Notes under the pieces: model-generated
What the model was told of the DNA's origin: nothing
Databases searched by the model: none
Seen by the model: only the letters and a program-made list of their open reading frames with translations
Translations under genes and position numbers: made by a program
From: Aliarcobacter sp.
GTDB taxonomy: Bacteria; Campylobacterota; Campylobacteria; Campylobacterales; Arcobacteraceae
Direction: 5' to 3'
Length of the DNA: 64,000 nucleotides
NCBI GenBank assembly: GCA_028688995.1
Contig: JAQTXB010000006.1
Coordinates: 103,728 to 167,727 of the forward strand
Shown: positions 37,925-45,272 of the stretch, piece after piece
Layout: every line of letters starts with the position of its first letter
Numbering within the stretch: the first letter of the stretch is position 1

Positions 37925-37956
37925 ATTTAAATAGTTATGCACATAACTATTTAAAT
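37925..37956. promoter_or_regulatory. Long perfect palindrome, likely MarR operator
   Basis: ATTTAAATAGTTATG and its exact complement are separated by CA, giving 15-bp arms and a 32-bp site. It is 58 bases before the marR-type start. MarR dimers bind palindromes of this kind over their own promoter. The rest of 37868-38161 is A+T-rich without a gene. Confidence 0.65.
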
Positions 37957-38161
37957 ATAATCAAAGCATATAATTTAATATATTTTATGTGTTTTGATAT
38001 TTAATTTAATAAATAGTTTTCAGTATATTTGTAATATAAAAATATTATGTTTATAGTGTATCTGCAATTCAAATAAAATACAAATATACTAGATTACCAA
38101 TACAAAGCTATTATATTTCTAATTTAAATGTAATTGTAAAACATTACTTTTACATTTAAAA

Positions 38162-38770
38162 TTACCTAATCAGAGCCCCTCTTATTTGCTCATCAGTTGG
38201 CTTTATATATCCCATTGTTGTACTTACATTTTTATGTCCAACAAATTGGGATATGATTTTTATATTTATTGATTTACTTCCCATTTCTGTAATTAATCCT
38301 TGTCTAAAGCTATGAGAAGAGAATTCTTCTCCTAATATCTCTTTAATGATTTTATTTACTTGTTGTATAAATACAATATTATTAATAGAAGTTTTTTTAT
38401 TTTTATCACTACCTTTTGAGATAATTTTATTATCATCAAGTTCATTTTTAAAATCAAATAGTTTTACAAGTTCTTTTTGAAAAGAGTTAGTTAGATATAG
38501 TTTTCTTTGAGTTGAAGTTTTTGAAATATCTATTTTTACATTTCCATCTTGAAGTAGATTTTTTATATCTTTTATTTTTAGTTCTTGAACTTCATTAAGT
38601 CTAAGACCAGTAAAAAATAAAATAGTAAAAGTTCTAAGAAGATTTAATTTTGTATTCTCTCTTAATGTTTCATTTCCTCTTATAAATGACATCAATTTTT
38701 TATATTCAACTTCTGTAATATTTTCTTTGATTCTTTTTATCTCTTTTTTTTCATCAACTTTTTTACTCAT
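38162..38770 (-). CDS. Tyrosine recombinase, catalytic domain only
   Basis: A 202-aa integrase. Present are the first Arg in TGLRLNEVQELKIKDI, the HxxR box in SSHSFRQGLI, the following His in FVGHKNVS, and the Tyr nucleophile in TTMGYIKPTDE. The N-terminal SAM-like core-binding domain is missing: only about 40 residues come before the catalytic domain. It may be a naturally short recombinase, a single-domain relative, or the truncated end of a larger integrase. It is not similar to the 45273-46190 recombinase. Confidence 0.75.
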   Translation of the reverse strand: MSKKVDEKKEIKRIKENITEVEYKKLMSFIRGNETLRENTKLNLLRTFTILFFTGLRLNEVQELKIKDIKNLLQDGNVKIDISKTSTQRKLYLTNSFQKELVKLFDFKNELDDNKIISKGSDKNKKTSINNIVFIQQVNKIIKEILGEEFSSHSFRQGLITEMGSKSINIKIISQFVGHKNVSTTMGYIKPTDEQIRGALIR

Positions 38771-38867
38771 TTTCTAAAACCTTATAATTTATTATAAATA
38801 TTGAGCTTTTATAATGTTTTTAAAATCCTTTAAAACAAAAAAACTCTGTAAGTACCTAGAATTAGGT

Positions 38868-38900
38868 AAACCTAATAAATTGAAGTATTTTATTAGGTTT
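38868..38900. terminator. Hairpin downstream of the RNase H-like cluster
   Basis: A 12-bp perfect stem (AAACCTAATAAA and its complement) around a 9-base loop, located just after the 38922-39305 gene. Only a weak T tract follows in the leftward direction. Confidence 0.5.
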
Positions 38901-38921
38901 TATTTTTATTAAAAATGAATT

Positions 38922-39305
38922 TTAAATTTTCATTATAAAAATGAATTTTTTAAAGTCTTCGAAATCTTTATTATTTAATAATGGATCTAAAATTAACCAA
39001 CTATCCTCATAATCACCAAAAAATTCTTCAATCAATTCTTCCATTTTGTAATGAGTATATTTATATTCAGTTGTTTCTTTTATAATTAGAAGAAATAAAT
39101 ATAAAAATTGTTCAAAATCAATTTTTTCTTTTGCATTATTAAAATGTACAATAAGAGTTAAATTCTTTAACAAATTTTCATTATCTATTTTTTTAATCAT
39201 ATTTTTAATAATACTTTTTTCCAAAGGAAGTTTATTTATATTAAGATGATTAATTAAAATTTCTAATATGTAGCTTCTCAATTTATCTAATCTTTTACTT
39301 TTCAT
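38922..39305 (-). CDS. Hypothetical helical protein
   Basis: A 127-aa protein, predicted almost wholly helical and charged (KSIIKNMIKKIDNENLLKNL), with an acidic aromatic patch EEFFGDYEDSW. I recognise no family. It overlaps the HTH gene before it by one base and is last in the three-gene leftward cluster that begins with the RNase H-like gene. Confidence 0.55.
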   Translation of the reverse strand: MKSKRLDKLRSYILEILINHLNINKLPLEKSIIKNMIKKIDNENLLKNLTLIVHFNNAKEKIDFEQFLYLFLLIIKETTEYKYTHYKMEELIEEFFGDYEDSWLILDPLLNNKDFEDFKKFIFIMKI

Positions 39306-39766
39306 TACATTACCTCTCTTTCTTCAATCTCAACCCAAATTTTAAAAATCAATGAATATGAAACTCCAAATTTATGATTTCTTTGCAAATAATCAGATAT
39401 ATCGCGGAAACTCATTTTTTCATTTTCTTTCAGTTCCTTTACTATCGACCAATAAGACAATAATTTTTGAGTTTTCAATTTAACTTGAGGTTTTTTATTT
39501 TTAAATTTAATAACTTTTAATTTTGTGCTAGATAAAGAATTTATAAAATCATCAATTGAAATAATTAACGATGCTAACGTTAGAGTATCTTTATCAACAT
39601 CTCTATTATTTAGACTTTTCAGCTTATGAAAAGTATCACGTTGCCTATTTAAGACTTTCTTTTGTTGGGACGAATTGAGTTTTGCAAAGTGTTTTAACAA
39701 TACTTTTTGATCATCTATTGGTTTTTTTGTAAGAAATTCTAATTCTTTTTCTTCATTTATTGTCAT
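39305..39766 (-). CDS. Hypothetical protein with C-terminal helix-turn-helix
   Basis: A 153-aa protein. The C-terminal 45 residues form a likely helix-turn-helix (KMSFRDISDYLQRNHKFGVS then YSLIFKIWVEIEE). The N-terminal part is basic and helical (SSQQKKVLNRQRDTFHKLK). I use the ATG at 39766, with AAGGA 7 bases upstream, instead of the one at 39802. It is coupled to the next gene by a one-base overlap. It could be the DNA-binding partner of the RNase H-like protein; that is inference from position. Confidence 0.6.
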   Translation of the reverse strand: MTINEEKELEFLTKKPIDDQKVLLKHFAKLNSSQQKKVLNRQRDTFHKLKSLNNRDVDKDTLTLASLIISIDDFINSLSSTKLKVIKFKNKKPQVKLKTQKLLSYWSIVKELKENEKMSFRDISDYLQRNHKFGVSYSLIFKIWVEIEEREVM

Positions 39767-39865
39767 TTTTTTCCTTTTTTGTAAATCTATATTTACATTC
39801 ACAATTTTTTAATTTTTAAGAAATTTAAAAAAATATGAATGCAAATTTTCAAACAAAAATTATTC

Positions 39866-40615
39866 TTACTTAACTAATAGAATTTCTTTTTTATTCTTCA
39901 AATAATCCAAAATCTCTTTCAGAATGCCCGTAATAAATGTCTTTTTTGGTATTTGTTTAAAAGCTATATCATTTTTTATTCTTGGATTGATTTTTAGATA
40001 AAATTCATAGAATTTAAATTTTTCTAATTGATTTAAAGAATGGTAGATAAATCTAAAAATATCGTTATTTCTAATTTTCATTTCTCCCAAATCTTTCAAT
40101 GAATAATCATTTTGCAAATATAGTTTTATTACTCTTTTTTCATTTATGAATGAATCATCAAGATAAGTTAGAACTGAAAGTAAAATTTTCTCTGTTTTAA
40201 ATGTTCTATAGTATTTAAAAAGTTGATTATCAGTTAGATTAAAATCAATTTTTTTTGTTAGTTTTCTTAAATTTGTACGTGCTATTTCATCAACATTTGA
40301 TAAAAAATCTCTTGGCAACCAAAGGAACTGAAATGAAAAAAATTTATGACTCTTTTTGCAATATTCCTTAAGAGAAGTGGTGTTTAAACTTTGACAATCA
40401 TAGATAAATATCACATTCTTATATTTGTTTCTTATTGCAATTTTTATTGAAAAAATTAGAGCTATAAATTCTGCTTCAATGGAATTTACAGCTTCTAAAT
40501 TTTTACAATGGAATTTATTATCATATGTATCAAGAACTGTAATATTTGCAACTTTATTTTTATGACAAGTACTTGCATCACTTTGTAAAAATACAATATC
40601 TTTTTTTGATTTCAT
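39866..40615 (-). CDS. RNase HI-like domain protein
   Basis: A 249-aa protein. The first 120 residues carry all four acidic motifs of the RNase H fold in the right order: SDAS (Asp13), SIEAEFIAL (Glu47), YDCQSL (Asp73) and NVDEIARTNL (Asp109), with the strand pattern of RNase HI. The C-terminal 130 residues are helical with no known domain. RNase HI cuts RNA in RNA-DNA hybrids; here the gene is on a mobile segment beside an HTH gene and an integrase, so a replication or retroelement-like role is possible but unproven. Confidence 0.6.
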   Translation of the reverse strand: MKSKKDIVFLQSDASTCHKNKVANITVLDTYDNKFHCKNLEAVNSIEAEFIALIFSIKIAIRNKYKNVIFIYDCQSLNTTSLKEYCKKSHKFFSFQFLWLPRDFLSNVDEIARTNLRKLTKKIDFNLTDNQLFKYYRTFKTEKILLSVLTYLDDSFINEKRVIKLYLQNDYSLKDLGEMKIRNNDIFRFIYHSLNQLEKFKFYEFYLKINPRIKNDIAFKQIPKKTFITGILKEILDYLKNKKEILLVK

Positions 40616-40671
40616 TTTTCAGTTTCCTTTTTTTAAACATTTGATTTTTGTTTTTAAAAAAACAAAAATAT

Positions 40672-40875
40672 TTAGTATTCTTCTTTCATTTCTCTAAATA
40701 TTTGAGCATAAATTTCACTTGCAAATTCACTTTCATTTGAATAATTTCTTGCTTGATAAATCTCTATATTTTTCTCTTCAATGTCAAAGTTTTCATTCAT
40801 AATTTTTAGAAACTTTTTTCTATTTTCTTCAGTAAAATAATTATCAAGTTCTATAATTGTTGTAGGGTATTGCAT
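40672..40875 (-). CDS. Hypothetical small protein following a Phd-like antitoxin
   Basis: A 67-aa acidic protein (QYPTTIIELDNYFTEENRKK ... SEFASEIYAQIFREMKEEY). I see no RelE/ParE or PIN toxin motif in it. It lies 1 base after the Phd-like gene and 56 bases before the RNase H-like gene. It may be a toxin of an unknown type or merely a cotranscribed gene. Confidence 0.5.
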   Translation of the reverse strand: MQYPTTIIELDNYFTEENRKKFLKIMNENFDIEEKNIEIYQARNYSNESEFASEIYAQIFREMKEEY

Positions 40876-40876
40876 A

Positions 40877-41086
40877 TTAATCCTTTTGTTTTTTATTTAC
40901 TACTTTGTCATATAAGATTTTTAATTCTTCATACTCTTTTATAGGAAGAACTACAACATCATTTTGAAATGGTGTTGTAATGATTAATTTATCAACTTCT
41001 TTATTTATAACTCTATCTATAGACTCTTCTAAATTCTCTTCAAAGAAATTCATAGTTAGTTGTTCTGTTTTTAAATCATTTTGCAT
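40877..41086 (-). CDS. Phd/YefM-like antitoxin, apparently without a known toxin
   Basis: A 69-aa protein. VDKLIITTPFQNDVVVLPIKEYEELKI has the strand-helix layout of Phd/YefM antitoxins, in which a conserved VVLPxxEYEEL ends the DNA-binding part. The usual toxin partner is not recognisable in the gene that follows. It starts a small leftward pair. Confidence 0.55.
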   Translation of the reverse strand: MQNDLKTEQLTMNFFEENLEESIDRVINKEVDKLIITTPFQNDVVVLPIKEYEELKILYDKVVNKKQKD

Positions 41087-41129
41087 AAGATATTTTCCTT
41101 TGTTAGTTTTTTTAGTTTTTTCTTTTGTA

Positions 41130-41405
41130 TTAATCTAAAAATTTCTTTTTACTATTTTTGGGAAAAGTATGTTTTTCATATATATCTGTAATTGTCATTC
41201 CTAGATACATAGATATTATGCAATAAGCTATGTAGTAAAACACAATAAAATCATCTAGCTTATTACTAATCTCAACTTGCGAATAAAAAATTGGCATAAT
41301 AAGAACATAAACTAAACCACCAAGCAGTATTAATATTGCTAAGACAATTAATACTTTTCCCAACTCATAAAACTTTTCATTCATTGATTTATAAAATTCA
41401 TACAT
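41130..41405 (-). CDS. Hypothetical two-helix membrane protein
   Basis: A 91-aa membrane protein with helices at about 15-36 and 53-71 and a basic end (PKNSKKKFLD). No family is recognised. It is one of a run of small leftward membrane proteins (41130-42095) separated by 40-50 bases. Confidence 0.5.
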   Translation of the reverse strand: MYEFYKSMNEKFYELGKVLIVLAILILLGGLVYVLIMPIFYSQVEISNKLDDFIVFYYIAYCIISMYLGMTITDIYEKHTFPKNSKKKFLD

Positions 41406-41448
41406 AGTAAACTTCCTTTATTGTTTTTATTAAATTAATATCTATTTT

Positions 41449-41793
41449 CTATTTCAAACTACATCTTGAAATTTTATAAATATCAACACCATTTGTTAAA
41501 AAGTTTTCTCTATTCTCATCAAACTTAAATCCATTAGATAAGGAAACTACTTTTGAAGAGCATACAAGTTCAGCATTTGAGTTAAATGCTTTTATTAGTT
41601 CTTCTTTTTCACTTTTATCTTTTTGTTGTAAGAAAAAAATAAAAGACAGACTTAAAGCTGCAAAGCTAATTCGTATTAAAATTGAGTGAAACAATCTTTT
41701 TTCTCTTAGCTCTTTTTTTAACTTTAATTTTTCATTTTTTAAATCTACATTTACTTGATTATCTTCTAGGTTATTGTTTATAGAATTATCCAT
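41449..41793 (-). CDS. Hypothetical single-pass membrane protein (paralogue of the 41841 pseudogene)
   Basis: A 114-aa protein. A charged cytoplasmic part (EKLKLKKELREKR) leads to one membrane helix (about 39-61). The outer part has two Cys and the phrase LVCSSKVVSLSNGFKFDENR. The same pattern (IICKDNLVSKDLGFKFNKN) appears in the broken gene directly upstream, so the pair arose by duplication. Function unknown. Confidence 0.55.
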   Translation of the reverse strand: MDNSINNNLEDNQVNVDLKNEKLKLKKELREKRLFHSILIRISFAALSLSFIFFLQQKDKSEKEELIKAFNSNAELVCSSKVVSLSNGFKFDENRENFLTNGVDIYKISRCSLK

Positions 41794-41840
41794 ATATAAA
41801 TCCTTTCTATTTTAATTTTCATATATAAATTTATTAAAAA

Positions 41841-42095
41841 CTATTTTTCATAGTTTCTACAATGATCTATTATTAAAACAATAGATTTATCTTCATTCAC
41901 AAATGAGTTATCATTTTTATTGAATTTAAATCCTAAATCTTTTGAAACAAGATTATCTTTACAGATAATTGTTTTTCCAGAATTAAATAAATCAATAACT
42001 TTTTTATTATTTGATTAAGTAATATAGAACCAAACAATAAAACCAATTACAACAACTAAAATCCCTAAAGATTTTTTACTTTTAGAATTTTCCAT
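41841..42095 (-). pseudogene. Small membrane protein gene with an in-frame stop
   Basis: The frame starts MENSKSKKSLGILVVVIGF at 42095, forms one membrane helix and meets TAA at 42015-42017 (codon 27). It then continues in the same frame for 57 more codons that align with the 41449-41793 protein (FNSGKTIICKDNLVSKDLGF). ATG has AAAGGAGA upstream. A single base change would restore it, so the decay is recent, or the stop is read through. Confidence 0.65.
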
Positions 42096-42130
42096 TTTTT
42101 CTCCTTTAAAATCTAAAATACTTTCATAAT

Positions 42131-42240
42131 TATCTATATTAGATAAATATAATGCAATTATAATCTAAAACAGAATAATTTGTCAATAAATTTTTAACTA
42201 TAATAGATTAATATAAATAAATATTTATCTATATTAGTTA
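42131..42240. promoter_or_regulatory. TATCTA-type palindromes between divergent small genes
   Basis: TATCTATATTAGATA (42131-42145) is a perfect 6-bp palindrome with a 3-base centre. A close copy, TATCTATATTAGTTA, is at 42226-42240. They lie in the 42096-42468 gap between the leftward membrane-protein genes and the rightward lipoprotein genes. The same perfect palindrome recurs at 44642-44656, which points to one shared regulator. I see no gene in this gap. Confidence 0.6.
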
Positions 42241-42468
42241 TATTATTGAATAAAAGTATTATAAGTAGAAGAAAAAAGAGATTAGTATGAATTATTGAAT
42301 GTACTAATTATTGTTTGATTATAAGTTAAAAATATTACTTTTTAGAAAAGTAAATTGTCAAATAGTTATTTTTTTCTTTAAATTCCTAAAAAAGAGTCAT
42401 TTATGAGTCATTAATTATATTAAAATAAAAAGATTTAATTATTTAATAATGAAAAAGGGGAAATATAG

Positions 42469-42738
42469 ATGAAAAATATTTTAAAGATTGGATCTGGAAT
42501 AGCTTTAGGGATAATTTTATTTACTGGTTGTGGAGGACCAGATGATAAAGTTGTAAAAAGTATTGCATCACAATATAGAATTAAATCAGCTACAGAATCT
42601 GATGTAAAAATTGTTAAATCATATGAAGCTCAAGGTAAAACAGTTTTTATATTGGAAATAAAAGGAAGCATTTGTGAAATGCCAATGATTGAGATTGATA
42701 AACAATGGTCTGCAACGGGAATAAGTTGTAGAGGATAA
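42469..42738 (+). CDS. Hypothetical small lipoprotein
   Basis: An 89-aa protein with a lipobox ILFTGC (lipid-bearing Cys21) and a mature part of about 68 residues (KTVFILEIKGSICEMPMIEI, two further Cys). No family is recognised. AAAGGGG lies 8 bases before the ATG. First gene of a rightward trio ending in a larger lipoprotein, downstream of the TATCTA palindromes. Confidence 0.6.
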   Translation: MKNILKIGSGIALGIILFTGCGGPDDKVVKSIASQYRIKSATESDVKIVKSYEAQGKTVFILEIKGSICEMPMIEIDKQWSATGISCRG

Positions 42739-42765
42739 ATATTAAAATTATAAAAGGAAGAAATT

Positions 42766-42978
42766 ATGATGCCAGGTGGATTTGAATGGTTATTACTAAT
42801 GGGAATAGTATTAGGATTTTTTGCTCTATTTATTTATGCTTTAGTAGACATACTTAAAAGTGAATTTGAAAATAGTATCAATAAAGTAATTTGGTTATTG
42901 TTAATTATATTTATGGGTCCAATTGGAGTTGTTTTATATTTAATAATTGGGAAAAAACAAAAAGTTAAAAAAGTATGA
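42766..42978 (+). CDS. PLDc_N-like two-helix membrane protein
   Basis: A 70-aa protein with two membrane helices and the signature ALVDILKSEFENSINKVIWL followed by MGPIGVVLYLIIGKK. This is the PLDc_N (phospholipase D nuclease N-terminal-like) pattern that occurs alone in many small membrane proteins. No enzyme domain follows. Its stop overlaps the next gene start (ATGA). Confidence 0.7.
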   Translation: MMPGGFEWLLLMGIVLGFFALFIYALVDILKSEFENSINKVIWLLLIIFMGPIGVVLYLIIGKKQKVKKV

Positions 42979-44051
42979 AAATGAAAAAGTTTTTTATAAA
43001 TGCAATTATTTTAATTGCAGTAGCATTAAGTACAACTGGGTGTGTTCAAACATTAGATAATGGAGTTCAAATTCCAGGAAGTAGTAAAGTAGAAGAAAAT
43101 AAAGCTACTAAACTTTATTATAAAGATACTAATAATGAAGTTATTAGAGAAAACATGAGAAATCTTGCTGATTTATTAAATAATAATGAAATAAGACCTA
43201 CTAATTGGCAATCAACAACTAGTACTTCGGATGCAAGCTTTTATGACACAATTAACTTAAAGAGAAATCCAAACACTGATAATAAAAAAGTTGATTTAAA
43301 ATTCACTGTTGATGAATCAACAAACACTATTGTTGCAAATAAAAAATATACTTCAAGAAATGAAGCTTATTTAGATTTATGGAACATTAGAGAATTTTTA
43401 TTTGACAAAGCTTATAATCATACAGAAGTTGGTGATAAAATTGGAACGTCATTTCAAATCTTTCCAGATGAGTATGCGCTAGACAAAGGTGAATTGAGAA
43501 TTTTCACTAAAAGAGAAGTTGTAAGAAGAATTTATGCAGAAAAAGTAGAAGACGCGTTTAAAAAAGCAGGTTATACAGTAGTTAATAAACCTGAAGATGC
43601 CGATATGACAGTTTATTTCCAAAACACGAGAGATTACTTCAAAAGTGAAGTTAATCAAATGAAAAAAGATGGAAAAACTATTGAGTTAGGTGTGTTAAAT
43701 GCTGACACTTCAGTTAATCAAATAAATAAAATGGGTACTGCAATGAATGCATCAGCATTAGCAGGTAGTTCAAGTGGTACTGCTGTAGGTGTTGGACTTG
43801 GAGTAGGATTAGCAGCTTCTGCTATTAGTTTCCTTGAAGATAATAATTTCATTTTATCTACATTGAAAATTACAGATGTAAAAAATAATAAATCTTATTT
43901 ATATAGTTTTACATTTACAGCTATTCAAAATAAAAATCCAATTACAAGAAGTAGACATTACATTATGCATAGTAGTGATTTTTTCTTACCTCAGTTAAGA
44001 ATAATCAATGAAGATGGTTTTGAATCAAAATTATTAAGACCTATAAAATAA
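42975..44051 (+). CDS. Lipoprotein with central Gly-rich hydrophobic segment, TraT-like
   Basis: A 358-aa lipoprotein with lipobox STTGC (Cys23). The region around YTVVNKPEDADMTVYFQNT and the glycine-rich hydrophobic stretch SGTAVGVGLGVGLAASAISF resemble the layout of TraT-type surface-exclusion lipoproteins. The similarity is by pattern and the protein is longer than TraT (about 240 aa). A role at the outer membrane in blocking conjugation or serum killing is therefore speculative. Coupled by ATGA overlap to the PLDc_N-like gene and followed by two terminator hairpins. Confidence 0.55.
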   Translation: MKMKKFFINAIILIAVALSTTGCVQTLDNGVQIPGSSKVEENKATKLYYKDTNNEVIRENMRNLADLLNNNEIRPTNWQSTTSTSDASFYDTINLKRNPNTDNKKVDLKFTVDESTNTIVANKKYTSRNEAYLDLWNIREFLFDKAYNHTEVGDKIGTSFQIFPDEYALDKGELRIFTKREVVRRIYAEKVEDAFKKAGYTVVNKPEDADMTVYFQNTRDYFKSEVNQMKKDGKTIELGVLNADTSVNQINKMGTAMNASALAGSSSGTAVGVGLGVGLAASAISFLEDNNFILSTLKITDVKNNKSYLYSFTFTAIQNKNPITRSRHYIMHSSDFFLPQLRIINEDGFESKLLRPIK

Positions 44052-44096
44052 ACCTCATGAGGTTTTTAACATCAGCTTTTTAGCTGATGTTTTTTT
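44051..44096 (+). terminator. Tandem terminator hairpins after the lipoprotein operon
   Basis: A 14-base palindrome AACCTCATGAGGTT (44051-44064) is followed by a 10-bp stem AACATCAGCT/AGCTGATGTT with a T4 loop and a T7 tract (44068-44096). The second is a strong intrinsic terminator. Confidence 0.88.
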
Positions 44097-44360
44097 ATTC
44101 TTGTTTTATTGCTTGAATTATTTGTTCAGTTAATCCTCCAACATTTATTCCTCTTGCAGCTTGTTTGAACATTGTTGCTTTATAATCATCAAACTTATCT
44201 GTTGAAATACATTTATTTACGCTTGGAATTTCTCCCGCTCTACACTCTCTAAAACTAATATCTTTTAAGTCATTAACTGTGATTCCTTGACAGTCATCCC
44301 AGTTTTAGTCTAATTCTTCTTTTAATGCCTCTGCAAATATTTTTGTAGTTGCTTCTAATT
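44095..44360 (-). pseudogene. Broken gene of unknown family
   Basis: A leftward frame without a start codon reads ATTKIFAEALKEELD, meets a TAA, and continues in frame as NWDDCQGITVNDLKDISFRE and on to a stop at 44095. The coherent amphipathic sequence, Cys pattern and codon use suggest a former coding region now missing its 5' end and carrying one internal stop. The stretch between it and the zinc-ribbon gene has no room for the missing part. Confidence 0.5.
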
Positions 44361-44364
44361 TTTA

Positions 44365-44616
44365 TCAACTCCTATATAAATGCAATCCACAATGATTACA
44401 AATATGAACTCTATAAGAGCTATTTGGACCATATTGTCCCCAGTTTCTAATTGATTTTGAACCACAATTAAAACATTTAATTCCATTTCCTGTAAAACAA
44501 TGCGGATTATCTTTTATATACTCATCTAAAGTTGGAATATCTAGATATGAACGATATTTTTTTGAAATAAAAAACAATATTACAAAAATTGTTAGTAAGG
44601 CCATTAAACTATCCAT
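44365..44616 (-). CDS. Small membrane-anchored zinc-ribbon protein
   Basis: An 83-aa protein with an N-terminal membrane helix (about 4-18) and a C-terminal zinc ribbon. CFNCGSKS and HICNHCGLH supply two CxxC pairs, with HCFTG just before. Function unknown. The ATG has AAGGAT upstream. It is transcribed from the same control region as the HTH gene at 44849 and preceded by the TATCTA palindromes. Confidence 0.6.
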   Translation of the reverse strand: MDSLMALLTIFVILFFISKKYRSYLDIPTLDEYIKDNPHCFTGNGIKCFNCGSKSIRNWGQYGPNSSYRVHICNHCGLHLYRS

Positions 44617-44641
44617 TTTAAATCCTTTTTATTTAATTATT

Positions 44642-44753
44642 TATCTATATTAGATAATATTTAAAGTATTATAATCTATTATAAATATATTTGTCAATAT
44701 TAACTATACTATTTTAGATAAATATATTAATATTTTATATCTATAATAGATAT
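44642..44753. promoter_or_regulatory. Second set of TATCTA-type palindromes
   Basis: TATCTATATTAGATA at 44642-44656 is identical to the site at 42131. TATCTATAATAGATA at 44739-44753 is a second perfect palindrome, and further half sites (TAGATA) lie between and after them. The sites lie between the leftward zinc-ribbon gene and the rightward HTH gene, whose product is the natural candidate regulator. Confidence 0.62.
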
Positions 44754-44848
44754 TTTAAGAAGATTTATAAATTAAAACTAAAATTTACCTAATATAGATA
44801 TCCTATGTTATAATTACTTCTAATATAAGACTAATAGGTAATTTTTAA

Positions 44849-45088
44849 ATGACTAAAGAAGAGTTTAATACAAGATTAAAAGAATTAAATATATCAATAA
44901 AAGATTTTTCGCAAATTGCAGATATTCCATATTCAACAATTAATAACTGGGGATTCACAAAAGATGATAAAACAATACCTGTTCCAAAATGGGTTGTTCC
45001 ATTTTTAAATCATTTTGAAAAATCAAGAAAATATGATTATTTAATAAATGAAGTTTCTAAAGCTGTAAAAACTTTAGAGAAAAAATAA
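44849..45088 (+). CDS. Small helix-turn-helix regulator
   Basis: A 79-aa XRE-like DNA-binding protein: FNTRLKELNISIKDFSQIAD then IPYSTINNWGFTKDDKTIPV is a helix-turn-helix of the kind used for bHLH-free single-domain repressors. It has no ligand domain. The promoter region holds two perfect TATCTA palindromes, which are shared with two other small operons 2.5 kb away, so it may regulate itself and those genes; this is inference. Confidence 0.65.
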   Translation: MTKEEFNTRLKELNISIKDFSQIADIPYSTINNWGFTKDDKTIPVPKWVVPFLNHFEKSRKYDYLINEVSKAVKTLEKK

Positions 45089-45128
45089 ATTTAATAAATA
45101 TAATAAATTTAAATAAAAAGGATAATTT

Positions 45129-45230
45129 ATGACAATAACTACTTTTATTGCAGGTTTTATTTTAGCTTTTCCTTTAATTTTTGGACTTATTGGAATTGCA
45201 ATATTTTCAGCTAAGAAAAGAGAGAATTAA
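45129..45230 (+). CDS. Very small membrane protein (33 aa)
   Basis: A 33-codon frame made of one membrane helix (FIAGFILAFPLIFGLIGIAI) and a short basic end (SAKKREN). AAGGAT lies 6 bases before its ATG, and it follows the HTH gene by 40 bases, so it is likely translated from the same message. Single-helix proteins of this size often modulate larger membrane proteins or act as toxins; nothing here decides this. Confidence 0.5.
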   Translation: MTITTFIAGFILAFPLIFGLIGIAIFSAKKREN

Positions 45231-45272
45231 AGAGTTAGAATATATAATATTTTAAAATCTAATTTTAATTTT

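Noticed and set aside
40672..41086. Standard Phd-Doc or YefM-YoeB toxin-antitoxin pair
   Set aside because: The first gene looks like a Phd antitoxin, but the second has no RelE, Doc or PIN motif, so I do not claim a pair.
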